From positions 1 through 64,000 of the forward strand of contig NZ_VOAY01000001.1 in NCBI RefSeq assembly GCF_008369125.1: a stretch of 64,000 nucleotides of DNA. Reading direction: 5' to 3'. This document shows positions 34,526 through 42,600 of the stretch, piece after piece. This DNA comes from Allopusillimonas sp008369125. Its GTDB lineage: Bacteria; Pseudomonadota; Gammaproteobacteria; Burkholderiales; Burkholderiaceae_B. The notes beneath the pieces were generated by a model. That model worked only from the letters and a program-made list of their open reading frames with translations, was not told the origin of the DNA and ran no database searches. Each line of letters begins with the position of its first letter. The stretch's first letter is position 1. The position numbers were made by a program, and so were the translations under genes.

Positions 34526-35956
34526 GTGCGATTCTTCGAGCCCGTGCGTGATCGTACCGTGGGCGAAACGCTTTCAGATCAGGTGGTTGCAGCGATAGAG
34601 CTGGCAATACGTCAACAGCAACTCAGGCCCGGCATGCAGGTGCCATCGGTACGACAATTTGCGCGCACGCATGCCGTTAGCACCTTCACTGTATCGGCAG
34701 CCTACAGTCGTTTGGTTGCACGTGGCCTGCTGGTAGCGCGGCCAGGTTCTGGCTACCGCGTGCCGTCGTCGGCCAGGCAGGCACCGGTGCCAGAACGTGC
34801 GCCCGATTGGGAGCCTCCACGTCTGGGGGCGGCGTGGCTACTTGCCGACGTTTTTGCCGATCATTCCATACCCATTAAGTCAGGCTGCGGCTGGTTGCCG
34901 CCAGAATGGCTTAATGAAGCCGGCCTGCAGCAGTCAATACGGCAGGTGTCACGTACGCCCGTCACGCAATTGGGCGGGTATGGGCATCCTTACGGTTACC
35001 ACCCCCTGCGCGAGTATGTGCGTCAGGCGTTGGGTCAGCATGGTCTGCAGTTGGATATCCGACAGGTGTTGCTGACTCACGGCGCTACGCAGGCGCTTGA
35101 TATTGTTATACGCACACTGTTGCGGCCTGGCGATACGATTGCAGTAGAGATCCCCTGCTATGCCAACCTGTTGCCTGCGCTAAAGCTGGCCGGGTTGGTG
35201 GTGCGTGGGGTTGCGCGTAATGAAGACGGAATTGATCTTTATGCGCTCGAGGCCTTGGCCCAAGAAGGTGATGTCAAAGCACTGTTTGTAAATACGGCGC
35301 TGCAAAACCCTACCGGCACTACGCTGAGCATGAGTAACGCCTTCCGTCTGCTGCAGCTTGCCGAACGCTTTGATTTTTACATTATTGAAGATGATGTCTC
35401 GCGTGCTCTGCTGCCGGGGTTAGGGCCAATGCTGGCCGCCATGTCTGGAGCCGGCCGCGTCGTGTACGTGTCGGGCTTTTCAAAAAGTATTATGCCGTCG
35501 ATGCGGGTCGGTTATGTGGCTGCCGACGCGGCGCTGACGCAAGAGTTTGCCAAAACCAAAATGGCACTGGGGCTGACGACACCAGAGATGATGGAGCGCA
35601 CGGTGTATCAGGTACTGCGCCAGGGTAAGCATCAGCTTCATTTGCAGCGTGTGCAGGACAAACTGCGGCAGGCGCACGAAGAATTGGCTGGCTTGCTGGA
35701 TGAGCACGGTTTTGAGGTGTTTGCGCGACCCCAGGCGGGCCTGTTTCTTTGGGCGCGCCCTGCCGGAAAATGGCGCGAACGCGGTAGCCGGCAACTGGCA
35801 GAGCTGGCGCTGAAAGATGGCATCTGGCTGGCGCCTGGCTCGTATTTTTACCCTGACCAGCCCGATACCGGCTGGATACGCTTTAACGTAGCGTATTCCC
35901 TAAGCCCAGCGCTCTGGGCGTTTATGCGCAAGGCAGGTGCTTGCAGCGAAAACTAG
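34526..35956 (+). CDS. MocR/PdxR-type regulator (GntR winged helix fused to aminotransferase-like domain)
   Basis: A 476-residue protein with an N-terminal GntR winged helix (about residues 10-78: VPSVRQFARTHAVSTFTVSA then YSRLVARGLLVARPGSGYRV) and a fold-type I aminotransferase-like domain that binds PLP (ENPTGTTLS-like segment, YIIEDDVSR; Lys320 in SGFSKSIMPSMRVGY). Such regulators sense PLP or amino compounds. The start is GTG at 34526, with a strong AGGAGG eight bases before. It is divergent from the omega-amino acid transaminase, its likely target, and CTGTA-type repeats lie between them. Confidence 0.88.
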   Translation: MRFFEPVRDRTVGETLSDQVVAAIELAIRQQQLRPGMQVPSVRQFARTHAVSTFTVSAAYSRLVARGLLVARPGSGYRVPSSARQAPVPERAPDWEPPRLGAAWLLADVFADHSIPIKSGCGWLPPEWLNEAGLQQSIRQVSRTPVTQLGGYGHPYGYHPLREYVRQALGQHGLQLDIRQVLLTHGATQALDIVIRTLLRPGDTIAVEIPCYANLLPALKLAGLVVRGVARNEDGIDLYALEALAQEGDVKALFVNTALQNPTGTTLSMSNAFRLLQLAERFDFYIIEDDVSRALLPGLGPMLAAMSGAGRVVYVSGFSKSIMPSMRVGYVAADAALTQEFAKTKMALGLTTPEMMERTVYQVLRQGKHQLHLQRVQDKLRQAHEELAGLLDEHGFEVFARPQAGLFLWARPAGKWRERGSRQLAELALKDGIWLAPGSYFYPDQPDTGWIRFNVAYSLSPALWAFMRKAGACSEN

Positions 35957-36095
35957 ACAGCGCTTGAAACCGGGCGCAAACTCCTGCGCTTGGGCGGGTT
36001 TCGTAATAGGGCATGCTGCGTGGCGGGCGCACAGCAGTGTGAAGCAGCGCCATTACGAAGCTACAGAATGCGCCAGAAATAGCAGATGCTGGCCG

Positions 36096-36170
36096 AAAAC
36101 AGCAAAACCAGCAAAAACAACAAAAATAGCAAAAATAGCAAAAATAGCAAAAATAGCAAAAATGGCAGAA
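36096..36170 (+). repeat. Imperfect tandem array of a 9-bp AAAAATAGC-type unit
   Basis: After several diverged units (AGCAAAACC, AGCAAAAAC), perfect AAAAATAGC units repeat through about 36120-36160, ending in AAAAATGGC. The array lies in the 242 bp between the MocR gene and the end of folA. A frame across it encodes repeated Lys-Ile-Ala but has no ribosome site and no other support. The rest of the gap holds nothing recognisable. Confidence 0.8.
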
Positions 36171-36198
36171 AGCAGCAGATGCCTAGCCGTTTCGCAGA

Positions 36199-36696
36199 TT
36201 AGATCTTGCGCTCATAGGTGACATAGTCGAAGGAAAGATCGTTTTCTTCGGGTTGAGTCAGCCGTTCGGTGACTTGCCATTCGTTGGAGTCTAGCTCCGG
36301 AAACCAGGCGTCGCCTTCAAATTTGGCATGGATCTCGGTGGCAATAATGCGATCGGCTATGTCGAGGGCGGGGCGGAAAATCTGCTCGCCGCCAATCACA
36401 CTGATTTTTTCGACTGCGGCTTCTGCGCATGCAGCCAGGGCGTCGTCGAGCGAGGTGTATACGCTGGCGCCAGGCGGTTGATAATTGGGGTTGCGGCTGA
36501 TGACGATATTAAGCCGGCCCGGCAAGGGGCGACCTAGTGATTCCCAGGTATTGCGCCCCATGATAATGGGGTTGCCAAACGTGGTGCGTTTGAAATGAGC
36601 CAGATCGCTGGGCAGACGCCAGGGCAAGGCATTGTCGAGTCCGATGACGCGGTTGTCAGAGTAGGCGACGACGAGCTGAACAAGTGGCATGGACAT
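36199..36696 (-). CDS. folA: Dihydrofolate reductase
   Basis: A 165-residue DHFR that reduces dihydrofolate to tetrahydrofolate with NADPH. The core is typical: LVVAYSDNRVIGLDNALPW (Trp of the M20 loop), LPSDLAHFKRTTFGN (catalytic Asp), IIMGRNTWESLGRPLPGR, VISRN, and ISVIGGEQIFRPAL. Starts at 36696 (MSMPLVQ) or 36690 (MPLVQ) are both possible; further upstream codons show no family similarity. It lies downstream of thyA on the same strand, but 411 bp separate the two, mostly filled by a hexamer repeat array. Confidence 0.95.
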   Translation of the reverse strand: MSMPLVQLVVAYSDNRVIGLDNALPWRLPSDLAHFKRTTFGNPIIMGRNTWESLGRPLPGRLNIVISRNPNYQPPGASVYTSLDDALAACAEAAVEKISVIGGEQIFRPALDIADRIIATEIHAKFEGDAWFPELDSNEWQVTERLTQPEENDLSFDYVTYERKI

Positions 36697-36819
36697 AGGC
36701 GTAGGTATAAGAGTGAAAGTTGGGGATGCTTCTTTATACCAGAACGATCCAAGCACAGTGATTTAACGAGAAACCAAGTCTTGGTATGAGCAGTGATTTG
36801 TCTGGGTCTGTTCGCGAGC

Positions 36820-37018
36820 CAAAGCAAAGCCAGAGCCAAAGCCAAACCAAAGCCAAAGCAAAGCCAGGGTCAAAGCAAAGCCAGGGTCAAAGCAAAGCCA
36901 GGGTCAAAGCAAAGCCAGTGCCAAAGCAAAGCCAGGGCCAAAGCCAGAGCCAAACCAAAGCCAGAGCCAAACCAAAGTCAAGGCCTAGCTATAGCTGCAC
37001 CGAGCCCGAGCCCGAGCC
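36820..37018. repeat. Hexamer / 18-mer repeat array between thyA and folA
   Basis: About 200 bp made of CAAAGC, CAGAGC, CAAACC and CAGGGT-type hexamers. The middle holds near-perfect 18-bp units (AGCCAGGGTCAAAGCAAA). The 3' end shifts to CCGAGC hexamers. Because the period is a multiple of three, two plus-strand frames stay open and read as Lys/Ser/Gln-rich strings, but they lack ribosome sites. The array interrupts the thyA-folA gap. Confidence 0.88.
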
Positions 37019-37107
37019 AAACCTGGGTTGACGCAAGCATGAGGGCTGGTTAGCCGCCCGCACTCTCCGCCCGCATCAGCGGGAGAGAGTAAGGCGTGAG
37101 GCGGGTA

Positions 37108-37902
37108 TCAGACGGCTACAGGCGCTTTGATGTGCGGATGCGGGTCGTAGTCAGTGATCTCGAAATCTTCGTATTGGTAATCGAAGAGCGAGTCGGGTTT
37201 GCGATGAATGACTAGCTTGGGATAAGCGCGCGGTTCGCGCGACAGCTGCTGTTCAACCTGTTCGAAATGATTGCTGTAAAGATGGCAGTCGCCGCCAGTC
37301 CAGATAAAGTCACCCACTTCAAGGTCGCACTGCTGTGCAATCATGTGGGTGAGCAGGGCATAGCTGGCAATGTTAAAGGGCACACCCAGAAAGATGTCGG
37401 CACTGCGCTGATACAGCTGGCATGACAGCTTGCCTTCGGCAACATAAAACTGAAAAAAGGCGTGGCAAGGCGGCAGGGCCATGCGCGGTATGTCGGAGAC
37501 ATTCCAGGCAGACACAATAAGACGTCGCGAATCGGGGTTTTGGCGGATCTGCTCGACCAGCTGAGATATTTGGTCAATGTGGCCACCGTCGGGCGTGGGC
37601 CACGAACGCCACTGCACGCCATAAACGGGGCCCAGTTCGCCGTCTGGCGCGGCCCATTCGTTCCAGATGCTTACTCCACGCTCCTGCAGCCAGCGCACAT
37701 TGGAGCCGCCCTGCAAAAACCACAGCAGTTCAATGAAAATGCTTTTGGTGTGCAGTTTTTTGGTGGTGATGAGCGGAAAACCTTCGGCCAGGTTGAACCG
37801 CATCTGATAACCGAATACCGAACGCGTACCTGTGCCGGTGCGATCAGCTTTGTGAACGCCGTGCTCATACACATGACGCATGAAATCTTCGTATTGACGC
37901 AT
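37108..37902 (-). CDS. thyA: Thymidylate synthase
   Basis: A 264-residue enzyme, exactly the E. coli length, that methylates dUMP to dTMP using methylene-THF. The nucleophile is Cys146 in LPPCHAFFQFYV, with RTGTGTRSVFGYQMRFN near the N-terminus, QRSADIFLGVPFNIASYA and GDCHLYSNHFEQV nearer the C-terminus. It starts 10 bp after the stop of an OsmC-like gene and is followed by folA, which regenerates the folate it oxidises. Confidence 0.97.
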   Translation of the reverse strand: MRQYEDFMRHVYEHGVHKADRTGTGTRSVFGYQMRFNLAEGFPLITTKKLHTKSIFIELLWFLQGGSNVRWLQERGVSIWNEWAAPDGELGPVYGVQWRSWPTPDGGHIDQISQLVEQIRQNPDSRRLIVSAWNVSDIPRMALPPCHAFFQFYVAEGKLSCQLYQRSADIFLGVPFNIASYALLTHMIAQQCDLEVGDFIWTGGDCHLYSNHFEQVEQQLSREPRAYPKLVIHRKPDSLFDYQYEDFEITDYDPHPHIKAPVAV

Positions 37903-37912
37903 AAGGTAAGGC

Positions 37913-38335
37913 TCAGCCCTCGAGGACGGTAACAGAATGAGTGATCTCGGCAGTTTTGGCCAGCATAGCTGACGCCGAGCAGTATTTTTCGTGTGACAGT
38001 TGTACGGCGCGCTCTACGGCCGCCTGTGGCAGGTTTTTGCCGCTGACGGTAAACGCGAAATGAATCTTGGTGAATACTTTGGGGTCGGTGTCAGCCCGCT
38101 CGCTGGTAAGCTTTACTTGGCACTGCGTTACCTGGTGCCGGCCTCGCTTGAGAATGAGTACCACGTCATACGCCGCGCAGCCACCTGCTCCGGTAAGCAT
38201 CATTTCCATAGGGCGCGGTGCGAGATTGTTGCCGCCGCCATCAGGGGCGCCGTCCATGGCTGTGACATGGCCGCTTCCCGTGCGTGCCACAAACAGCATG
38301 CCTTCGGAGCCACCCCAGTCGATCGTGCATTCCAT
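37913..38335 (-). CDS. OsmC/Ohr-family protein (YhfA-like)
   Basis: A 140-residue OsmC-fold protein. It carries the two family cysteines, Cys in LTGAGGCAAYDVV and Cys in HEKYCSASAML, and the PRPMEMMLTGAGGC motif typical of the YhfA branch. Most characterised members reduce organic hydroperoxides with these cysteines; YhfA-branch function is not known. It is the first gene of an apparent osmC / thyA / folA run on the minus strand, 10 bp before thyA. Confidence 0.85.
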   Translation of the reverse strand: MECTIDWGGSEGMLFVARTGSGHVTAMDGAPDGGGNNLAPRPMEMMLTGAGGCAAYDVVLILKRGRHQVTQCQVKLTSERADTDPKVFTKIHFAFTVSGKNLPQAAVERAVQLSHEKYCSASAMLAKTAEITHSVTVLEG

Positions 38336-38836
38336 GATTTTTCCTGGATTGAAGTAAGTCTCAATGATACCGAATAAATGTTACCGAATACGGGCACAAG
38401 TATTGAGCCGCAGAGTAAGAAGGCTTGACTGTTGCCTGGTGTAGTGGGGGTTTGCCGTGCAGCATGGGGAACAATGACGTCGATTTCACAGCGTTTGTTG
38501 GCGATGGACGTGTGCTTTTCACTGCTCCATGCTCAAGCATGCGCTGACATGGCGTTGGATACTGACCACAGTACCTCTCTGCCCCAATGTTGCCTTTTAG
38601 TACGCTCGGTTAACCGCGCTCTGCAAAGTGCTAATTTGTAATGAGCCCGCGCGCATGGGCGCGAAAATAACTGAATACGCCGAAAATTACTAGAAAGACA
38701 ATATATATATCAGGGTTTTCACTCAGTACATCAAGCTGATAACGTATTATCTTAAACGTTTCAATCCAAAACAATTCCATATGTGCGTGCATGGCGCACC
38801 GGCTTTTGTTTTTCAGCCTCCGCCCGGGAATTCCAC
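38336..38836. other. Divergent intergenic region between the OsmC-like gene and the oxidase cluster
   Basis: No gene is seen in 501 bp. The last 170 bp are AT-rich and probably hold the oxidase promoter. I searched for an FNR/Anr box (TTGAT-N4-ATCAA) and did not find one: the closest is TTGA-N8-TCAA near 38350, with the wrong spacing. A GC-rich short inverted repeat (GCGCGCATGGGCGCG) lies at about 38649-38663. Confidence 0.45.
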
Positions 38837-40510
38837 ATGAATACCATCACCATACTGTTGCTGACCTTTATTGTGTCCGTAACAGGCTTATTCATCTTCA
38901 TCTGGTCGCTGCGGCATCAACTATTTGATGACAATCCAGCGGCCGCCAACGTTATTTTCTCGGAAGGGGAAATTGGCCAGATCGAAGAGCCGGCTGCGAC
39001 AGCCGAGCAGCATCGTGCACTACAAAAAACAGTCGATGCCACGCATACGGCTGAAATTGAGCCGGTGACAAAGGCGCAAGCCGAGGCGGAGCTGGCCGCG
39101 CGTGTGGAGGCTGACCAGTCATCCGCCTGGGTGGTTTTTGTGTTTTTGTCCTGTGCGGTGGTTTGGCTGATCTTTGCGTCAGCGGCCGGCCTAATCAGCT
39201 CGATCAAACTGCATTCGCCTGACTTTTTGACCGAGTACGCTTGGCTGACGTTTGGTCGTATACGCACATTGCATCTAAATGGTGTGGCGTATGGCTGGGC
39301 GCCTATGGCGGCGTTTGGTATCTCGCTGTGGATTATTCCTCGCCTGCTCAAGACCCCGCTGGTTGGCGCGCGTTTCGCGCTTCTTGGTGCCATGCTATGG
39401 AATGCGGCACTTATTGCCGGCCTGGGCAGTATTGCCGCCGGTTTTAACGACGGCCTGGAGTGGCTGGAAATCCCTTGGCAGATCGATATTCTGTTTGTAA
39501 TCGGTGGCGCAATGATTGGCTTGCCGTTGGTGTTTACGCTGGCCAACCGCAAGGTTAAGCATTTGTATGTATCGGTGTGGTACATGGGGGCGGCGCTGTT
39601 CTGGTTTCCGGTGCTGTTTCTGGTGGGTAACTTGCCGGGCGTGCATTTTGGCGTTGAGCAGGCCACTATGAACTGGTGGTTTGGTCACAATGTGCTCGGG
39701 CTGTTTTACACGCCTATCGCGCTGGCCTCCATCTATTATTTTCTGCCAAAAATTATTGGGCGCCCCATACAGTCGTATAACTTGTCGTTGCTGGGCTTTT
39801 GGGCGCTGGCGTTTTTCTATGGCCAGGTTGGCGGGCACCACCTTGTGGGTGGGCCTGTTCCCGGCTGGCTGATCACGCTGTCTATCGTACAGAGCATGAT
39901 GATGATTGTTCCGGTTTTGGCTTTTTCGGTGAACCAGCACATGACCATGCGGCATCATTTCAAAACGCTTATTTATTCACCCACGCTGCGTTTCATTGTG
40001 CTGGGCGGCATGATGTACACGCTAAGCTCGCTCGAAGGCTCTTTTGAAGCACTGCGCGCCGTCAGCACAATAGCCCACTTTACGCACTTTACGGTGGCCC
40101 ATGCCCACCTGGGCTTGTACGCGTTTTTCTCACTGACCATGTTTGGGGCGATTTACTTTGTAATGCCACGCGTTATGTCCTGGGAATGGCCTTACCCAAA
40201 ACTCATTTCCCTGCATTTCTGGCTTGTGGTCTTAGGTTTTGGCATTTATTTCGTGGGTCTGTCTATAGGCGGCTGGCTGCAAGGCCTGGCCATGCTGGAT
40301 TCCACCCTGCCATTTATGGAGTCAGTCAAAATCACCATCCCTTATCTGGAAGCGCGCACGCTGGGCGGTAGCATTATGACGTTGGGTCACCTGGTGTTTG
40401 CCGTACACTTTGCGACCATGGCACTGCGATACGGCCGCAAGCGTATTGGCCCTGCAATGTTTCATGCACGCAGACTATCTTCTGACCACACAGTGGCTGG
40501 GGAGGCCTGA
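38837..40510 (+). CDS. ccoN: cbb3-type cytochrome oxidase subunit I (CcoN) with an N-terminal CcoS-like segment
   Basis: A 557-residue catalytic subunit, about 80 longer than usual CcoN. Residues 1-45 resemble the CcoS assembly protein: one TM helix, then FIWSLRHQLFDD. A ~50-residue acidic linker follows (EEPAATAEQHRALQKTVD). The oxidase core has 12 or so helices and the expected heme and CuB histidines: RTLHLNGVAYGW, WWFGHNVLGLFYT, GGHHLVGGPVPGW (His-His pair) and HFTVAHAHLGLYAF. It reduces oxygen in the inner membrane. ATG 38837 is preferred to an upstream frame start at 38783. It is followed by CcoO after two bases. Subunit CcoQ, diheme CcoP and the CcoGHI genes are absent nearby. Confidence 0.87.
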   Translation: MNTITILLLTFIVSVTGLFIFIWSLRHQLFDDNPAAANVIFSEGEIGQIEEPAATAEQHRALQKTVDATHTAEIEPVTKAQAEAELAARVEADQSSAWVVFVFLSCAVVWLIFASAAGLISSIKLHSPDFLTEYAWLTFGRIRTLHLNGVAYGWAPMAAFGISLWIIPRLLKTPLVGARFALLGAMLWNAALIAGLGSIAAGFNDGLEWLEIPWQIDILFVIGGAMIGLPLVFTLANRKVKHLYVSVWYMGAALFWFPVLFLVGNLPGVHFGVEQATMNWWFGHNVLGLFYTPIALASIYYFLPKIIGRPIQSYNLSLLGFWALAFFYGQVGGHHLVGGPVPGWLITLSIVQSMMMIVPVLAFSVNQHMTMRHHFKTLIYSPTLRFIVLGGMMYTLSSLEGSFEALRAVSTIAHFTHFTVAHAHLGLYAFFSLTMFGAIYFVMPRVMSWEWPYPKLISLHFWLVVLGFGIYFVGLSIGGWLQGLAMLDSTLPFMESVKITIPYLEARTLGGSIMTLGHLVFAVHFATMALRYGRKRIGPAMFHARRLSSDHTVAGEA

Positions 40511-40512
40511 TA

Positions 40513-41328
40513 ATGGAAAGCGAATACAAACTTCTTAGTGGCGCCATGGTGACATTGGCGCTGGCAACCGCCACGCTGGTTGTGCTGCCGTATATGCAAT
40601 TGTCTGACGTTAAACCGCCCGAGGGCCTCAAGCCCTACACCTCGCAAGAGTTGCGCGGGCGCCAGCAGTACATTGATAACGGCTGTGTTTACTGTCATAC
40701 GCAGCAGCCGCGCTCGCAATCGCAGGCGCCTGACTTCAAGAGGGGATGGGGGCGCGCGCCGGTAGCGGGTGACTACTATTACGATCATCCTCATTTAATG
40801 GGTACCATGCGTACGGGGCCTGATCTGTTCAATATCGGAGCTCGCCAGCCCAGTGTTGACTGGAATCTTGGCCACTTGTATCAACCCAGGGCCTATACGC
40901 CAGGCAGCATCATGCCTTCGTATCCATTTCTCTTTGAAATCAAAGATAAGGCGGAGAAGGGCGATAAAGTCATCAACCTTCCACCCGGCTATGAGCCGCC
41001 TGGTAAGGTCGTTGTAGCCAGGCCAGAGGCGCTGGATCTTGTGGCTTACCTGATATCGCTTGACCATACTTACCCGATTGTTCCGCCTCCCGGCCTTATG
41101 GAACAGGCTCCGGCAGATAATGCAGAGGACGCCGAAAAGGCCGATAAGCCTGCGGAAGCGGGCAAGACGCAGGGTGCCGCCGAGCAGAACGAGGCGGGTC
41201 AGAAAAAGCTGGCGCAACAATCCGAAGGCGCGGTGAATCATAGCCCCGCTGCAGCGAATGCAGCCGGCACGAAGACGGCAGGCACGGACACGCCAGCTGC
41301 CGATAAACCGCTGGCAAGCAAGGGGTAA
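40513..41328 (+). CDS. ccoO: cbb3-type cytochrome oxidase subunit II (CcoO), monoheme membrane cytochrome c
   Basis: A 271-residue protein with one N-terminal TM helix and a periplasmic monoheme cytochrome c domain. Heme attachment is C58-VY-C-H62 (YIDNGCVYCHTQQPR), and the axial Met is likely in GSIMPSYPFLF. GDYYYDHPHLMGTMRTGPDL is a CcoO signature. Standard CcoO is about 200 residues; the last ~70 residues here are Ala/Glu/Lys-rich and repetitive (AEDAEKADKPAEAGKTQGAA) and probably disordered. It sits between ccoN and a cytochrome c gene, passing electrons to the heme b-copper centre. Confidence 0.9.
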   Translation: MESEYKLLSGAMVTLALATATLVVLPYMQLSDVKPPEGLKPYTSQELRGRQQYIDNGCVYCHTQQPRSQSQAPDFKRGWGRAPVAGDYYYDHPHLMGTMRTGPDLFNIGARQPSVDWNLGHLYQPRAYTPGSIMPSYPFLFEIKDKAEKGDKVINLPPGYEPPGKVVVARPEALDLVAYLISLDHTYPIVPPPGLMEQAPADNAEDAEKADKPAEAGKTQGAAEQNEAGQKKLAQQSEGAVNHSPAAANAAGTKTAGTDTPAADKPLASKG

Positions 41329-41332
41329 CAAG

Positions 41333-41923
41333 ATGTCTGATAAGTCTAAAAAAATTGATGCCCAGCGCCGCGAGATGCCTGAGCCATACGAGGGCAATCG
41401 TCCGGTTCCATGGGTGGTTATTCTTATCGTGTCTGGCCTGTTTATCTGGGCGATTTCCTATCTGGCCATTAACTATCAGAATGTGCCGGCACAGTATGGC
41501 GACAACCGCATCGCAGCTGATTTCCATGTGGCAGCGGCCGGCGGCAAGGTAGATGGTGGCCAACTCTACACGGCGCACTGTGTCGCCTGTCATCAGGCAA
41601 CTGGTAAAGGCCTGCCGGGCGTGTTCCCGCCGCTGACTGCCTCCGAGTGGGTCACCGGCAAGCCCGAGCTAACGGTGCAGATTGTCTTGCACGGTATTAC
41701 GGGTGAGTTGACGGTAGAAGGTACTAAGTACAACGGCACAATGCCGACCTTCAAAGATAAACTCAGTGACGCTGAGATTGCAGCTGTCGTCAGCCACGTG
41801 CGAACCAGTTTCGGCAATAGTGCGGATACGGTTGATGCAGATATGGTCAAGGCCGAGCGCGAGAAAACTGCCAGCCACGACGCTCCATGGAACGGCGATG
41901 CCGAGCTTGACGCAATGAAGTAG
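41333..41923 (+). CDS. Membrane-anchored monoheme cytochrome c (CcoP-like third subunit)
   Basis: A 196-residue protein with a cytoplasmic N-terminal segment (SKKIDAQRREMPEPYEGN), a TM helix (about 30-48) and one class I cytochrome c domain with C83-VA-C-H87 and a PTFKD methionine region (GTMPTFKDKLSDAEIAAVV). It stands where the diheme CcoP of a cbb3 oxidase would be, but has only one heme site. ATG 41333 lies four bases after the ccoO stop. It probably delivers electrons from a periplasmic donor to CcoO. Confidence 0.85.
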   Translation: MSDKSKKIDAQRREMPEPYEGNRPVPWVVILIVSGLFIWAISYLAINYQNVPAQYGDNRIAADFHVAAAGGKVDGGQLYTAHCVACHQATGKGLPGVFPPLTASEWVTGKPELTVQIVLHGITGELTVEGTKYNGTMPTFKDKLSDAEIAAVVSHVRTSFGNSADTVDADMVKAEREKTASHDAPWNGDAELDAMK

Positions 41924-41976
41924 GCGGTTTTGGGTGGTGGTACGCACTGCGTGTCACCACCTTGCAGGGATATGTC

Positions 41977-42600
41977 ATGAAGATGTTGATTGCCGTGCTG
42001 CTGGCGTGCCTGATGGGTATTGGCGCCCTGTATGCCCAGACAGACGGTTTTTCGGTACTGACGACCGAGGCTGCACGTCGTGCTGATGTTCGACGCCATC
42101 CACGACCGGTGCCGAACGCCGCATTGGTCTTTGCCGACGGCAATCATACTGACCTGGCGCAGGCCTTGCGTGATGATGGGCGAGTGACTGTCATCAACTT
42201 CATGTACACGCGCTGCTTTTCCATTTGTCTGGCCATGGGTTCGGAGCTCCAGCAGTTGCAAGATGAGCTTCAAACATTAGGCTTGGATAAGCGCGTACGT
42301 ATCCTGAGTCTCAGTTTTGATCCGGCTGATACGCCTGACTATCTTGCCCGTTATCAAGCCAGCCAGCGCGCCAATTTACAAATCTGGTCTTTCGCCACGC
42401 TGACAGATGCTGCGCAACGCCAGGCTGTGCTTAAGGCGTTCGGTATTATTGTTGTGCCGGCGGCAATGGGTCAGTTTGAGCACAACGCGGCTTATCACGT
42501 GGTGACATCTGAGGGCAAACTGGTGCAGATTGTGGATATCGGCACTACCGACGCGCTTCTGACCTGGATTGAGCGCTACTTCAAAAAGAGAAGCCAATGA
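41977..42600 (+). CDS. SCO1/SenC-family copper chaperone / thiol protein
   Basis: A 207-residue periplasmic or membrane-anchored thioredoxin-fold protein with an N-terminal signal-like helix (MKMLIAVLLACLMGIGALYA). The copper ligands are present: C80-FSI-C84 in YTRCFSICLAMG and His174 in NAAYHVVTSEGK. SCO proteins deliver copper to or reduce cysteines of oxidase copper sites; cbb3 enzymes lack CuA, so a role at CuB is likely. The gene follows the cytochrome c gene by 53 bp and overlaps the next gene by four bases (ATGA), so it belongs to the oxidase operon. Confidence 0.87.
   Translation: MKMLIAVLLACLMGIGALYAQTDGFSVLTTEAARRADVRRHPRPVPNAALVFADGNHTDLAQALRDDGRVTVINFMYTRCFSICLAMGSELQQLQDELQTLGLDKRVRILSLSFDPADTPDYLARYQASQRANLQIWSFATLTDAAQRQAVLKAFGIIVVPAAMGQFEHNAAYHVVTSEGKLVQIVDIGTTDALLTWIERYFKKRSQ

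Noticed and set aside
35937..36221. Plus-strand ORF with Lys-Ile-Ala repeats
   Set aside because: It overlaps the ends of the MocR gene and folA, has no ribosome site, and its composition comes from the 9-bp array.
36786..37053. Two overlapping plus-strand ORFs rich in Lys, Ser and Gln across the thyA-folA array
   Set aside because: They stay open only because the repeat period is a multiple of three. Neither has a ribosome site, and both frames look equally protein-like.
38336..38836. FNR/Anr box upstream of the oxidase genes
   Set aside because: No TTGAT-N4-ATCAA was found; the nearest inverted pair has an 8-bp gap.
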